A stretch of 64,000 nucleotides of DNA from Planctomycetota bacterium (GTDB taxonomy: Bacteria > Planctomycetota > Uabimicrobiia > Uabimicrobiales > Uabimicrobiaceae). The position numbers were made by a program, and so were the translations under genes. The stretch lies in the NCBI GenBank assembly GCA_029260735.1, contig JAJDCR010000141.1:62001-126000 (forward strand), written 5' to 3'. The notes under the pieces were generated by a model. That model saw only the letters and a list, made by a program, of their open reading frames with translations, had not been told where the DNA came from and searched no databases. Shown here in pieces: positions 7,843-16,793 of this stretch (the first letter of the stretch is position 1; each line of letters begins with the position of its first letter).

Positions 7843-9444
7843 TTATTGTTGCTTCAGTCTACCTAGCAAAACGCACAATCCTAAAAGCACTCCGATGACT
7901 AGCCCAGGCCGAAAAAACAAGGGTTCTTTCTCCTTTTTTTTCGCTTTCTCAGTGGAAGTAAGGAGAGGTCTATTGTTCATTTCAGACAGAGGAAATTGGA
8001 TTATTTCAGAGGACTTTATTTTATCTTTTGCTTGGGCCCACTGAAGAAGATTTTTGATAAAGAGGGGAAAAGCAGGGAGACCAAAGAAGTTCGACTCTTC
8101 GAGAAAAAAGTTGAGGTATAGGTAGTTTTTTTCTTCTCGTTGGTCTAGCCACAAAAGAGGGCAGTAGTTTCCTTGGACGAGGGTTTTTGTTGTGGGAGAG
8201 TAGATCTGAGCTTTGTCCACTCGGAGAAGAGAGAAATCGATTCCTTCGGTTAAATTGTGGGGATAGGTTTTCCAGGCGATGTTTTTTTGGGCTTCTCCCA
8301 GAGATCTTTGCGAGAAAACTCTCTCGGTTCCCCAAAAGCAGAATTTTTCGGCGAGAGATTGGTATTGCCAGTCCCAGTTTTTTTGAAAAACAATGGCAAG
8401 GTCAAATTTTTTGTTTTTAATAAGAGCAGGGTTAGGACTAAAACCACTTGTTTGTATATCCAAAAGGTTTTGATAGGCTCCTAAAGCGGCTGTAAGATAA
8501 GGTTGGGGTTTTTCGCTGAGAATAAGAACACTGACCTTAGGAACATCTGGGAGACGTCCAAGTACTTTGTTATCACTGAGGCAAGCATCTTTTTTTTCCA
8601 GCTCAACAAAAAACCAACTCCCTTCGTCGGGATCTAAATAAATCTCCCAAGTTTTCTTACCTTCTAGATCCAAAGCCACCCCCTCCTCTCTTGTTGTCTC
8701 TAAAAATGAACGGGTGGGGCCTTGTCTATATTTTAGCAAAAGATTATTTAAAGAGCTTTCTCCCTGAATAATTCCTTTCACAAGAAATAAATGTCCTTTG
8801 GATTCGATTTGGGTAAGCTGTAAACCTAAGTTATCTTGATTTGTTCCGATAATTTGAAAATGGATTTTTTGAGCTGTTTTTTCTTCCTTAAGAGAGGAAA
8901 CTCTTTGGGCAAATCGACTCCAGCCTTCACCTGCGCCATCGGTAAGAATTGTGATTTTATCAGAGCCGATTTGGAGTGCTTTCTCAAGAGTATCGATGGG
9001 GTCTTTTTGCTCCCAATTTACTTGCAAGAGAGAAGAGAGTTTGGAATACATGCGTCCATCTGTTGTCATTAGCAAGTTGGCTTCATTTTCTTTTAACAAG
9101 CCAAGTGCTTTCTCAAAGCGAGTTTTCCCGTTTTCCCGAGTTTCCATACTCGCAGAATTGTCTAAAATAATTATTTCTAGGGGATGAGTCAGGATAACTC
9201 CCAGATAAGGCTTGCTAAGAGCTCCCACTAAAAACAAAAATAAAAGCACTGGAAGAAACAAAAAACGAAATTGGAAAATCGTTTTGCGAAGAGGGGGGGA
9301 AATGATGTTTCTCTCTTCAGGAGACAACCAAAAAGCAAGATGAGGCACTCTTTTACTCTTCGCAAGAGCTGGTTTTCGAAGAAAAAAGAGCAGAGGAAGC
9401 ATCAGGATTAAAAGCAAACTATAAGAAGGAGAAAGAAAATTCAC
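7843..9444 (-). CDS. BatA/VWA-domain membrane protein
   Basis: The protein has 533 residues from a GTG start at 9444. The GTG overlaps the TGA of the DUF58 gene (GTGA) and has AGGAG seven bases upstream, so I prefer it to the longer upstream frame. The N-terminus (NFLSPSYSLLLILMLPLLFFL) is the BatA-type membrane helix, a second helix follows near residue 60, then a von Willebrand factor A domain with the metal-site motif DNSAS. The C-terminus has a last helix followed by a short basic tail. Proteins of this type sit with DUF58 and MoxR-like genes in envelope or stress operons; a MoxR ATPase is not seen in the window. The molecular role is unknown. Confidence 0.78.
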   Translation of the reverse strand: MNFLSPSYSLLLILMLPLLFFLRKPALAKSKRVPHLAFWLSPEERNIISPPLRKTIFQFRFLFLPVLLFLFLVGALSKPYLGVILTHPLEIIILDNSASMETRENGKTRFEKALGLLKENEANLLMTTDGRMYSKLSSLLQVNWEQKDPIDTLEKALQIGSDKITILTDGAGEGWSRFAQRVSSLKEEKTAQKIHFQIIGTNQDNLGLQLTQIESKGHLFLVKGIIQGESSLNNLLLKYRQGPTRSFLETTREEGVALDLEGKKTWEIYLDPDEGSWFFVELEKKDACLSDNKVLGRLPDVPKVSVLILSEKPQPYLTAALGAYQNLLDIQTSGFSPNPALIKNKKFDLAIVFQKNWDWQYQSLAEKFCFWGTERVFSQRSLGEAQKNIAWKTYPHNLTEGIDFSLLRVDKAQIYSPTTKTLVQGNYCPLLWLDQREEKNYLYLNFFLEESNFFGLPAFPLFIKNLLQWAQAKDKIKSSEIIQFPLSEMNNRPLLTSTEKAKKKEKEPLFFRPGLVIGVLLGLCVLLGRLKQQ

Positions 9445-10334
9445 CGTAACACTCCTGTTTGCCGAAGAAGCGAAAGAACGCAAGTGATATCTTCTGATGA
9501 GTTGCTCGTTGTATAAACAATTTTTTTGCGTAGGCAAAAACTTTTGAGCTGAGCAAGATGGTGGCGAAATTGTTTTTCGTAGAGCGCTACTCTCTCAGAA
9601 TCAACCTGTAGTAATTGCTGTTCTTCTTTTTCAGAGTCTTCGAGAAGAAGATCCCCTTGTAAAGAAGGATGGTATTCTTCGGGAGCGGTGACCTGAACAA
9701 TGTTACAAGATCTTCCTGGTATTTTCAGCAAAGGCAAAGTACTGGGATAGTTTGGATCATAAAAATCTCCCAGAATGATAATACTACTTCGCCGAGGAAG
9801 AAGAGGCCGTATTTGTTGAAAAGTTGCCTTGGTATCGCCTTCTTGATCAGGTTTTAGGCAAGAAATATCATGGAGAAGATTACGAATTTTTTGCTTTCCT
9901 TTGTAGGTAACAAAAGAAGGAGTTTTTTTCATAGGATAAGTAATCAAAGTCACTCGATCAAGAAGACAAAGACCAATATAGGCAAAGGCTGCTGCTAATT
10001 GACAAGCATGAGAAAATTTTCCATAAAACCCCATAGAAGGAGAAACATCTAGAGCTAAAACTAGATGAGTGGGTAATTCAGCGTCGTATTCTCGAACCAC
10101 CAGCTCTCCTAGCCTTTGATAAATATTCCAGTCTACATTGCGCAAATCATCTCCCCGAGAGTAATTACGGTAGTCAGAAAACTCAAAGCCTTCTTTACCT
10201 TGCCAATACTTGACTAAAAACCGAGAACGACGGCGGAGAGTTTTTTTAGCTAAGAGCTGAAGATTTTCGAGCTTCTCCATAAACTCTGAACTCAAAATTT
10301 TTTCGTCTAGCTTAGAACTACTAATGTTATCCAC
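9441..10334 (-). CDS. DUF58 domain protein
   Basis: This is a soluble protein of up to 297 residues. The DUF58 signature is clear: EFSDYRNYSRGDDLRNVDWNIYQR and later LALDVSPSMGF, the VWA-like DxSxS site. The GTG at 10334 gives a 28-nt overlap with the FHA gene; an ATG at 10280 (MEKLENLQ) would avoid the overlap and is equally plausible. It is coupled at its 3' end to the BatA-like gene by a GTGA overlap. The family function is not established beyond association with MoxR/VWA systems. Confidence 0.85.
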   Translation of the reverse strand: MDNISSSKLDEKILSSEFMEKLENLQLLAKKTLRRRSRFLVKYWQGKEGFEFSDYRNYSRGDDLRNVDWNIYQRLGELVVREYDAELPTHLVLALDVSPSMGFYGKFSHACQLAAAFAYIGLCLLDRVTLITYPMKKTPSFVTYKGKQKIRNLLHDISCLKPDQEGDTKATFQQIRPLLPRRSSIIILGDFYDPNYPSTLPLLKIPGRSCNIVQVTAPEEYHPSLQGDLLLEDSEKEEQQLLQVDSERVALYEKQFRHHLAQLKSFCLRKKIVYTTSNSSEDITCVLSLLRQTGVLR

Positions 10335-11050
10335 CTCGTTAGAAAAGTCACCATTAGCATAAAAAGAATAATACCTAAGCCTAAAGTCATCTTATTTACC
10401 CCTTGGTACTTAGATAGGTTTTGTGCTAAGGGAAAATCCTTAGAAACCCAATTTGACAAAAGAGAAGTAGGAGGTTTTTTGTGGCTATAAAGAACCCGAT
10501 TTTTGGAAGAAGAGTCACTGATTCTCTGCTCTATGGGAAGAGAATCAGACAATTTTATATTAGAGTTTTCTTTTTCTTTCTGCTCAACCTGATTTATTTT
10601 CTCTAGTTGATTAGAAGAAAGAATTTTTTCTTCGACGTCTTCCATAGCGACAGCAGTTGCCTCTATAGGAATTGTCTCTACAGGAATTGCCTTTATAGCA
10701 GTTGTCTCTACAGCAGTTGTCTCTACAGCAGTACTATCCACTTTTTTTAAAGGAGTCCTTAATTCAGAAGCCTGAAACAGTAAGATAGTTTGCCCCACGG
10801 TAATCTTATCTCCCGTCACAAGCTCTTTTTTAGGCACTCTTTTTCCATTGACAAGGGTGCCATTTCGGCTTCCCAAATCTTTAATAAAGTAGCGATCATC
10901 TTTTCGATAAATGATGCTGTGTTGCCGAGAAGCTTTATTATCTCTCAGGGGAATGGAGTTCTCACCACTGCGACCTAATATATTTTTTGTCTCTTTGAGC
11001 TCGTAAACAATATCTTTGTCTACTGCACTTATGATTTTTACTCTAGCCAT
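10307..11050 (-). CDS. FHA domain protein with C-terminal membrane anchor
   Basis: I place the start at ATG 11050 (247 residues), because the longer frame would begin inside the terminator hairpin of the preceding gene. The FHA domain occupies residues 3-95 with the canonical GRS (26-28), SRQH (41-44) and GSRNGT (60-65), so it should bind phosphothreonine peptides. A low-complexity stretch of repeated TAVETT/IPVET-like units follows, encoded by short DNA repeats near 10676-10735. A single hydrophobic helix at the very C-terminus makes it tail-anchored with the FHA domain in the cytoplasm. It probably reads out a Ser/Thr kinase, and heads the FHA, DUF58, BatA operon. Confidence 0.85.
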   Translation of the reverse strand: MARVKIISAVDKDIVYELKETKNILGRSGENSIPLRDNKASRQHSIIYRKDDRYFIKDLGSRNGTLVNGKRVPKKELVTGDKITVGQTILLFQASELRTPLKKVDSTAVETTAVETTAIKAIPVETIPIEATAVAMEDVEEKILSSNQLEKINQVEQKEKENSNIKLSDSLPIEQRISDSSSKNRVLYSHKKPPTSLLSNWVSKDFPLAQNLSKYQGVNKMTLGLGIILFMLMVTFLTRWITLVVLS

Positions 11051-11097
11051 AGAAGGAAAATTTGTTTTGAATAGGACACGTCCTAAGCTCTGAGGAT

Positions 11098-11141
11098 AAA
11101 AGAAAAGAGAGTGAACAAAACCAAATTTGTTCACTCTCTTT
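11098..11141 (-). terminator. Rho-independent terminator of the cyclophilin-like gene
   Basis: A perfect 16-bp stem (11104-11119 with 11126-11141) encloses a 6-nt loop. On the minus strand it is followed by TTCTTTTA. It lies 33 nt after the stop of the 11174-12286 gene and just upstream of the FHA start. Confidence 0.75.
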
Positions 11142-11173
11142 CGCCGTTCTAATTATACGTTAAATTCTTTGTC

Positions 11174-12286
11174 TTAAGCATCTGGTTGACCAAGAACACT
11201 TGCATCCAAAAGAACGTCAAAGTTACCCAATTGTTCGACAGTTGCCATACTTATATCATCAACAATTCCCAAAATAACAACTTTATCGAGAGTATTATTA
11301 AAGGAACAGCGCTTTTGGATATAAAAGCGGCTCCCGACTTCATCAGATCCTTCTTCTGCATCTAAAACCAAAAATCCTCTTTGTATCAAAAGATCTTTAG
11401 CTGGTGCTTCAATCATCTCTTCGGGTTTCCCTTTTCCATTTCCTAAAGGACAACCAGAATAGACTCTATCATCTTCTGCGCGGTAAAAGATTAAGCCATT
11501 GTAAAAATCATTCTGAACTAGGCTTAAAAAATGCTCTTCTACTTTAGAATCTAAACCCTCTATTAGGTTGACAGAGAATTTACCTTTGCTAGTAGAGAAC
11601 TCCACTTTTGCACTATTTATACCAGGCTCTACTTTATTCCACTTAGTGGATAAAGCATTTTTGCTTTCCCAAACAATTTCTTTTTCCGCCTTAGTAATAT
11701 CAACATCTACCTTAGAGCTAAGAGGATGCTGAGGGAATTGGCTTTGTAAATTTTTATAATTTTCAATAGCCTTATCAACTTTTCCATCTTGGAAATAAAG
11801 ATTTCCCAAAGAGTAGTACATCCAAGGAGCAGCACTCGTGTTTTGAACCAAAGGAAGCTGCTCTTCTAACTGTTCGATAAAATGAAGACGTATCGCCATT
11901 TTTTGAACCATTTCAGGAAGATAAATCAAAGGTAAATCTTCCAACGAAAAAACATCGGGAGATGTTTGTGCTAATTGCGTTCTCATGCGGGTAGGCAGAG
12001 CATCTAAGCTTCCGACAGTTTCTAAAACAAATGTCTTGCTCTTAGAATACAGGTCTACCACCTTTAGGTCAGGAGAAATCGAAGGATCTACTTCTGTTAC
12101 AGCAGCAACTGATCCTAAAATACTCCAAGCATGTTCTGTTTTCTCGCGAAGAGAAATCATCGACCAAGAAGAAATAGAAACGATCAAAAGACCCATTATT
12201 GTTAGCATATAAATGCTTGTTCGGTTTTCATTAAACTTCTCTAGCCAAATTTTTCTGGGCTCTGTCGCGTTTTGTTTTGACTCCAT
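11174..12286 (-). CDS. Membrane-anchored cyclophilin-like protein with TPR segment
   Basis: This 370-residue protein has one membrane helix at about residues 24-43, then a helical region with a TPR-like unit (YSLGNLYFQDGKVDKAIENY) around 160-195. The C-terminal domain (about 215-370) reads as cyclophilin: TSKGKFSVNL, FYNGLIFYRAEDDRVYSGCPLGNGKG. The active-site Arg of the FHR block appears as YRAE, while other catalytic positions look changed, so isomerase activity is uncertain. It probably acts outside the cytoplasm on envelope proteins. TAAGGA precedes the ATG. It is terminated by the hairpin at 11098-11141. Confidence 0.72.
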   Translation of the reverse strand: MESKQNATEPRKIWLEKFNENRTSIYMLTIMGLLIVSISSWSMISLREKTEHAWSILGSVAAVTEVDPSISPDLKVVDLYSKSKTFVLETVGSLDALPTRMRTQLAQTSPDVFSLEDLPLIYLPEMVQKMAIRLHFIEQLEEQLPLVQNTSAAPWMYYSLGNLYFQDGKVDKAIENYKNLQSQFPQHPLSSKVDVDITKAEKEIVWESKNALSTKWNKVEPGINSAKVEFSTSKGKFSVNLIEGLDSKVEEHFLSLVQNDFYNGLIFYRAEDDRVYSGCPLGNGKGKPEEMIEAPAKDLLIQRGFLVLDAEEGSDEVGSRFYIQKRCSFNNTLDKVVILGIVDDISMATVEQLGNFDVLLDASVLGQPDA

Positions 12287-12424
12287 AAAACTATCGTTCC
12301 TTAAAACATTTTTTCAACTTTTCCAATTTTTTTACAAGAAAAAGAGAGGTTCCAAAGTTCTATCAAAACCTCATTTGTATATCTAAATAACACACCAGAG
12401 TTAGGCACTTGGAAAGAAATAATC

Positions 12425-12643
12425 TCAAAAGTACCGAGTATTTTGTCTCTCTTCAATGTGTCTAAGAATTTCTAAAAGCTGGTCAGAGCTAATCATTCCC
12501 GATTCCAGCATAATAATGCCCAAAAGCTTACGAGTATTACGTTGCTCCTGGATATCTCTTTGGATTTGGAGAGCTCTTTCCAAGTCATCACTGATAATAT
12601 AAGCTCTTTCGATCGCAATTCGACCAAATAGTTCTTCATCCAT
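12425..12643 (-). CDS. Small 72-aa helical protein, possible phospho-signalling adaptor
   Basis: The protein is acidic and mostly helical, with no membrane segment. The pattern LLGIIMLESGMISSDQLLEILRHIEE resembles the helical half of GspE-N/MshEN-like modules. It also matches the N-terminal region of the Ser/Thr kinase at 39893-42175 (IGQIMIKNRLVSGDRYVKINREVEE). The ATG follows kdsA by 5 nt with AAGGTG 8 nt upstream, so it is in the kdsA transcript. The function is unknown; I infer a docking or regulatory unit that also occurs as a kinase domain. Confidence 0.65.
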   Translation of the reverse strand: MDEELFGRIAIERAYIISDDLERALQIQRDIQEQRNTRKLLGIIMLESGMISSDQLLEILRHIEERQNTRYF

Positions 12644-12648
12644 AATAA

Positions 12649-13506
12649 TTACACCTTGTCGCTAGAAACTTTTTGCAAACTTTTTTTAATAGCCAAAGCC
12701 TCAACGAGAATCTCTTTCAACTGAGATAGAGGTAGAATACTAGCTCGATCACTAGGAGATTTTTCAGGATCAGGATGCACTTCCAAAAAAAGTCCATCGC
12801 ATCCTGCGGCAATCGCCGACTTTACTAAGCAGGGGATCATTTCTCTTTGCCCAGTAGTTTCTCCTTGTCCCGCTCCTGGAAGTTGAACACTATGAGTTCC
12901 ATCAAAAATAACGGGACATCCTGATTCTTTCATAAGGGGAAAGGAGCGCATGTCTACAACAAGATTACCATAGCCAAACATAGTTCCTCTTTCTGTCAAA
13001 AAAACTCGGCTTTGTCCTGAGCCATGTTCTTTTTGATAGGATTGAGAAATTTTTTCCACGGCATATTTCATATCCCAAGGGGCCATAAACTGCCCTTTTT
13101 TTACATTCACTGCTTTTCCTGTTTTTCCGCAAGCTTCCAATAAAGATGTTTGCCGACACAAGAAAGCTGGAATTTGCAAAATATCAATACTTTTACCGAC
13201 TTCTATGGATTCTGATGCACTGTGAACATCTGTCAGAACAGGAACCTGAAACTTTTCTCGAATCTGATGTAACTGTTCTAATCCGGCACTCATACCAACA
13301 CCTCGATAAGAATGAGAAGAAGTGCGGTTGTCTTTTTGGTAAGAGGCTTTAAAAACAAAAGGGATTTCTAATTCTTGAGAAATACGAGTCACTTCCTCAG
13401 CAACTTCTAAAGCAGCCTTGCTATTATCTAAAACACAAGGGCCCGCAATTAAAAACAATTTATCTGAACGAATCGATATCTTTTCGACATCAAAAAAATG
13501 CGACAC
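12649..13506 (-). CDS. kdsA: 3-deoxy-D-manno-octulosonate-8-phosphate synthase
   Basis: It condenses phosphoenolpyruvate with arabinose 5-phosphate to Kdo-8-phosphate, the first committed step of the Kdo sugar of lipopolysaccharide. Recognisable blocks are LIAGPCVLDN at the N-terminus, VFKASYQKDNRTS, LTDVHS, LQIPAFLCRQT, KGQFMAPWDM, ERGTMFGYGNLVVDMRS and LEVHPDPEKSPSD. The start is GTG at 13506 with AGGAG 7 nt upstream, giving 285 residues, the normal family length; longer frames would run into the previous gene. With lpxC and bamA it argues for an LPS-containing outer membrane. It follows the acidic-repeat protein by 34 nt on the minus strand. Confidence 0.95.
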   Translation of the reverse strand: MSHFFDVEKISIRSDKLFLIAGPCVLDNSKAALEVAEEVTRISQELEIPFVFKASYQKDNRTSSHSYRGVGMSAGLEQLHQIREKFQVPVLTDVHSASESIEVGKSIDILQIPAFLCRQTSLLEACGKTGKAVNVKKGQFMAPWDMKYAVEKISQSYQKEHGSGQSRVFLTERGTMFGYGNLVVDMRSFPLMKESGCPVIFDGTHSVQLPGAGQGETTGQREMIPCLVKSAIAAGCDGLFLEVHPDPEKSPSDRASILPLSQLKEILVEALAIKKSLQKVSSDKV

Positions 13507-13540
13507 AATAACACTCCTGGAAAAATGATTTCTTTGACCT

Positions 13541-14953
13541 CTACTCAACCAAAGCAATGCGCCCTTGGAAATTTAACTCTTGAAAACGTCTCAAGATACT
13601 ATTGGCTCTAGATTGAGAAACATTACGAGCAACAACAAAAGTAGGATTAGCCTGCGCTAAATCTCTTGCTTCAGCCAAGGAAAGATTTTGTAATTGAGCA
13701 ATGAGAGGAACCGCATCCTCTAAATTACTCCCAAGACCACTTAGAGCAATTGTCACATTGTAAGGCCCAGATTCATTGCTATCACTTCGCTCAAATTTTG
13801 CAGGAATTTTAGGTTTTTTTTGAACCGTAGCCAACCCCGCTTTATCTCGAAAATTACTCAAATTAAACTGCTCAGAATCTTCTATGTCCAAGTTATCTAG
13901 CATATTTTCATTTAAAGGATCCGCTATTCTTTCTAGCTCGGCCGAAATATCTTCTATGTCTTCGAGTTCTTCATCACCTGTTTCGTCCATATTATGACTA
14001 TGCTTTTTAACCCCAGCCAGCTGTATTTTTCCTGTCCCATCTCCAATCACTTCTATTCTCTCAAGATCCGCTTCCGAGACGCGGTCAAATTCCGCAGAAA
14101 TTCCTTCAATTTCTTCCAATTCAGCGGAAAGACTACCAATATCCTCTTCCATATATTCGGCAGAAATTCTCTCAAACTCGGCAGAGACCCCTTCAATTTC
14201 CTCAAACTCAGCAGAAATTCCTCCGAGATCCTCCATCGCAAGGCTATCTACATTGGAGAGTTCATCCGATGCTGCTGCTAAATCAAAAGAGTCTAGATCT
14301 TCTCCCTCAATTTTATCTAATTCGTCTGAAAAGTCTTCTATTTTTTCCAATTCCTCAGAAAAACTACCTATTTCCTCTAACTCTTCAGAGACACTACCAA
14401 TTTCCTCGATTTCTTCTAGCTCTTCATCTTGTTGCACCATACTATCTAACTCAACAGAAAGATCATCAATCTGCTCAAACTCTGCCGATATAGCTGCTAA
14501 ATCCTCGGGTAAATTGCGAGAGCTCACTCGTGTACTTCGCTCTGTAACCAGAGTTGCTTTCATTGGGGGAGGCTCAGCAACATCTTCACATTGTGGTAAA
14601 GTATCTGTTGCTCGAAATAGGATAAATTTGTCTCCACAAGAAGGACAACTAACAATGGGGCGTGGTTTTTGAAAAACCCATCCCAAACGAGGAATTTCAG
14701 AACAATCTTGAGGAGTAACATTAAATTCTAAACCCATTTTAGCAAGGAAAAGCATGGGATCTTTCAGTGATTTAAGATCATTCAAGGAGAGGCCTTCAAA
14801 AAGTATAACAGGTAACTCACGCAATGCATCCACTCCCTTAGCATCGGGAAAATGGAAACTAGAAGCCAGAAGCATACCGACTTCCTTGCGTAGACCTGTA
14901 TAAACCTCTTTAATTCCAGTAATAATTACTTTAAAGTTTATGTTCTCGGGCAT
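13541..14953 (-). CDS. Acidic-repeat protein with L7/L12-like terminal domains and a CxxC motif
   Basis: The ATG at 14953 gives 470 residues. The first about 90 residues and the last about 75 both resemble the C-terminal fold of ribosomal protein L7/L12; the last part has SLAEARDLAQANPTFV, comparable to the GLKEAKDLV block. A CPSC pair near residue 110 could be half of a zinc site or a lone CxxC. Between them lie about 230 residues of degenerate acidic units of the form SAELEEIEGI or SAEFERI. It has no signal peptide or membrane helix, so it is cytosolic. Function is unknown; such tails are often protein-interaction scaffolds. It has its own strong promoter (15135-15163) and leads into kdsA. 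Confidence 0.65.
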   Translation of the reverse strand: MPENINFKVIITGIKEVYTGLRKEVGMLLASSFHFPDAKGVDALRELPVILFEGLSLNDLKSLKDPMLFLAKMGLEFNVTPQDCSEIPRLGWVFQKPRPIVSCPSCGDKFILFRATDTLPQCEDVAEPPPMKATLVTERSTRVSSRNLPEDLAAISAEFEQIDDLSVELDSMVQQDEELEEIEEIGSVSEELEEIGSFSEELEKIEDFSDELDKIEGEDLDSFDLAAASDELSNVDSLAMEDLGGISAEFEEIEGVSAEFERISAEYMEEDIGSLSAELEEIEGISAEFDRVSEADLERIEVIGDGTGKIQLAGVKKHSHNMDETGDEELEDIEDISAELERIADPLNENMLDNLDIEDSEQFNLSNFRDKAGLATVQKKPKIPAKFERSDSNESGPYNVTIALSGLGSNLEDAVPLIAQLQNLSLAEARDLAQANPTFVVARNVSQSRANSILRRFQELNFQGRIALVE

Positions 14954-15134
14954 GGCGCACTCTTTATAGTTATATAGAATATTTGATGAAAGAAATATAA
15001 AGGTTTTTTTAGCCTGCATTTCTCTAACCAAACATCTCAATCAACGAAGGTACCCTGTAGTAAGGATAAGGGGAAGAAGATCGAAGTGTCGAAATGAAGT
15101 CATGAATTTAAAGATGAATGTAAATTCCTTCATT

Positions 15135-15163
15135 ATTTTAGTGAATAGTCTTACCTTTGTCAA
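15135..15163 (-). promoter_or_regulatory. Sigma70-type promoter for the acidic-repeat/kdsA operon
   Basis: On the minus strand TTGACA (15163-15158), a 17-nt spacer and TAAAAT (15140-15135) lie about 180 nt before the ATG at 14953. This is a near-consensus promoter divergent from that of glpK. Confidence 0.65.
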
Positions 15164-15199
15164 GAGGCCATTAGATTTTTAATAAAATGGACATGAGCA

Positions 15200-15228
15200 T
15201 TGCCTCAGAAAAGAAAAATCATTATAAT
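15200..15228 (+). promoter_or_regulatory. Sigma70-type promoter for glpK
   Basis: TTGCCT (15200-15205), a 17-nt spacer and a perfect TATAAT (15223-15228) lie 62 nt before the glpK ATG. The 338-nt gap between 14953 and 15291 therefore holds two divergent promoters; I see no clear operator. Confidence 0.6.
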
Positions 15229-15290
15229 AGGATTTTCTATAAAAATCATAAATTCTTAAGAAAAAGTACTTGGAAAGAGTAGGGAAAAAA

Positions 15291-16784
15291 ATGAGTAAAT
15301 ATATTTTGGCTTTAGACCAAGGTACAACCAGCTCAAGAAGTATTATTTTTGATCATAACTCTCAAATTGTCTCTGTTGCCAACAAAGAATTTACCCAAAT
15401 TTATCCTCAACCAGGCTGGGTTTCTCATGATGCACAAGAAATTTGGTCGTCTCAATTAAAAACCACTCAGCAAGCTATTCACAAGGCCAAAATTTCTCCA
15501 TCAGAGATTGCTGCCATTGGCATTACTAACCAGAGAGAAACCACTGTTATTTGGGACAAAGAAAGTGGAGATCCTGTCTTTGATGCTATTGTTTGGCAAT
15601 GTCGTCGAAGTTCTGCTATTTGCGACCAACTAAAAAGCCAAGGTCTGGAGGAAAAATTTCGGCAAAAAACAGGTTTACCTATCGATGCTTATTTTTCCGC
15701 CACTAAAGTAAAATGGATTCTAGATGAGAACCCTGGATTACGAGAACGAGCTCAAAAAGGGGAGATTCTTTTTGGAACAATTGATTCTTGGTTGGTTTAT
15801 AAACTCTCAGGTGGCAAGCTACACCTAACAGATTATAGTAATGCATCTCGTACTATGCTCTACAATATCTATGAAAAAAAATGGGACAGGGAAATTTTAG
15901 AAATTTTGGATATCCCCGAGCAGATTTTACCCCAAGTCGTTTCCTCTAGTCAAGTGTATGGTCTGACCGATGCAAAGGTTTTAGGAGCTGAAATCCCCAT
16001 CGCAGGAATAGCCGGTGACCAACAAGCAGCCCTTTTTGGACAAGCTTGTTATGAGGAAGGAATGGTCAAGAATACTTATGGCACAGGTTGCTTTATTCTG
16101 ATGAACACGGGAGAAAAAGCCATAGCCTCTACTTCAGGCCTCATTACAACTATCGCCTGGGGGCTTAACGGAAAAATCGAATATGCTCTAGAAGGAAGTA
16201 TTTTCATAGGCGGGGCCGCTATTCAATGGCTTCGAGACGAACTCGGAATACTCGATGATGCTGCCGATAGTGAGTACTTTGCCAGTAAAGTTAAAGATAC
16301 AGGGGGAGTCTATTTTGTTCCTGCTTTTGTAGGACTAGGAGCTCCTTGCTGGGATATGTATGCCCGAGGTACCATTACCGGGCTCACCCGCGGTAGTAAC
16401 CGCAACCATATCATTCGCGCTGCTTTGGAATCGATGTGCTACCAAACCCGCGACGTTATTAGTTGCATGGAAAAAGATGCCCAAATTCAGTTAAAAGAGC
16501 TTAGAATTGATGGAGGAGCCTCGCAAAACAATCTAATGTGTCAATTTCAAGCCGATATTTTGGGAGTCCAAGTCCAACGTCCTCCTATTTTAGAAACAAC
16601 CGCCTTAGGAGCAGCCTACTTAGCAGGCTTAGCCGTCAATTTTTGGACAAGCCAAGACGAAATAAAAAAGACTTGGTCCATCGACAAAAGTTTCTCACCA
16701 GAAATGAAAGACGAAGATAGAGAAAAAAAGTACAAGCTTTGGCGTAAAGCAATGAAAAGAGCTATGAACTGGGAAACACCATAG
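15291..16784 (+). CDS. glpK: Glycerol kinase
   Basis: It phosphorylates glycerol to sn-glycerol 3-phosphate with ATP, feeding phospholipid synthesis or glycolysis. The N-terminal ATPase loop ALDQGTTSSR, the NQRETT block, WQCRR, the AGDQQAALFGQ block and YGTGCF, and the C-terminal LRIDGGASQNNLMCQFQADI are all present, as in FGGY kinases. The ATG at 15291 has AGGGA six bases upstream and gives 497 residues, the usual GlpK length. It is cytosolic. The glycosidase gene follows after 9 nt and is probably co-transcribed. No glpF or glpD is seen nearby. Confidence 0.96.
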   Translation: MSKYILALDQGTTSSRSIIFDHNSQIVSVANKEFTQIYPQPGWVSHDAQEIWSSQLKTTQQAIHKAKISPSEIAAIGITNQRETTVIWDKESGDPVFDAIVWQCRRSSAICDQLKSQGLEEKFRQKTGLPIDAYFSATKVKWILDENPGLRERAQKGEILFGTIDSWLVYKLSGGKLHLTDYSNASRTMLYNIYEKKWDREILEILDIPEQILPQVVSSSQVYGLTDAKVLGAEIPIAGIAGDQQAALFGQACYEEGMVKNTYGTGCFILMNTGEKAIASTSGLITTIAWGLNGKIEYALEGSIFIGGAAIQWLRDELGILDDAADSEYFASKVKDTGGVYFVPAFVGLGAPCWDMYARGTITGLTRGSNRNHIIRAALESMCYQTRDVISCMEKDAQIQLKELRIDGGASQNNLMCQFQADILGVQVQRPPILETTALGAAYLAGLAVNFWTSQDEIKKTWSIDKSFSPEMKDEDREKKYKLWRKAMKRAMNWETP

Positions 16785-16793
16785 GAGAAAAAT

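Noticed and set aside
8021..8335. 104-codon open frame overlapping the BatA-like gene in another frame.
   Set aside because: Fully contained in a gene with clear domains; composition is Arg/Ser-rich as expected for an out-of-frame reading.
13994..14672. Long plus-strand frames opposite the acidic-repeat protein (Ser-rich).
   Set aside because: They are the antisense image of Glu/Ser-codon repeats; no start signal or independent features.
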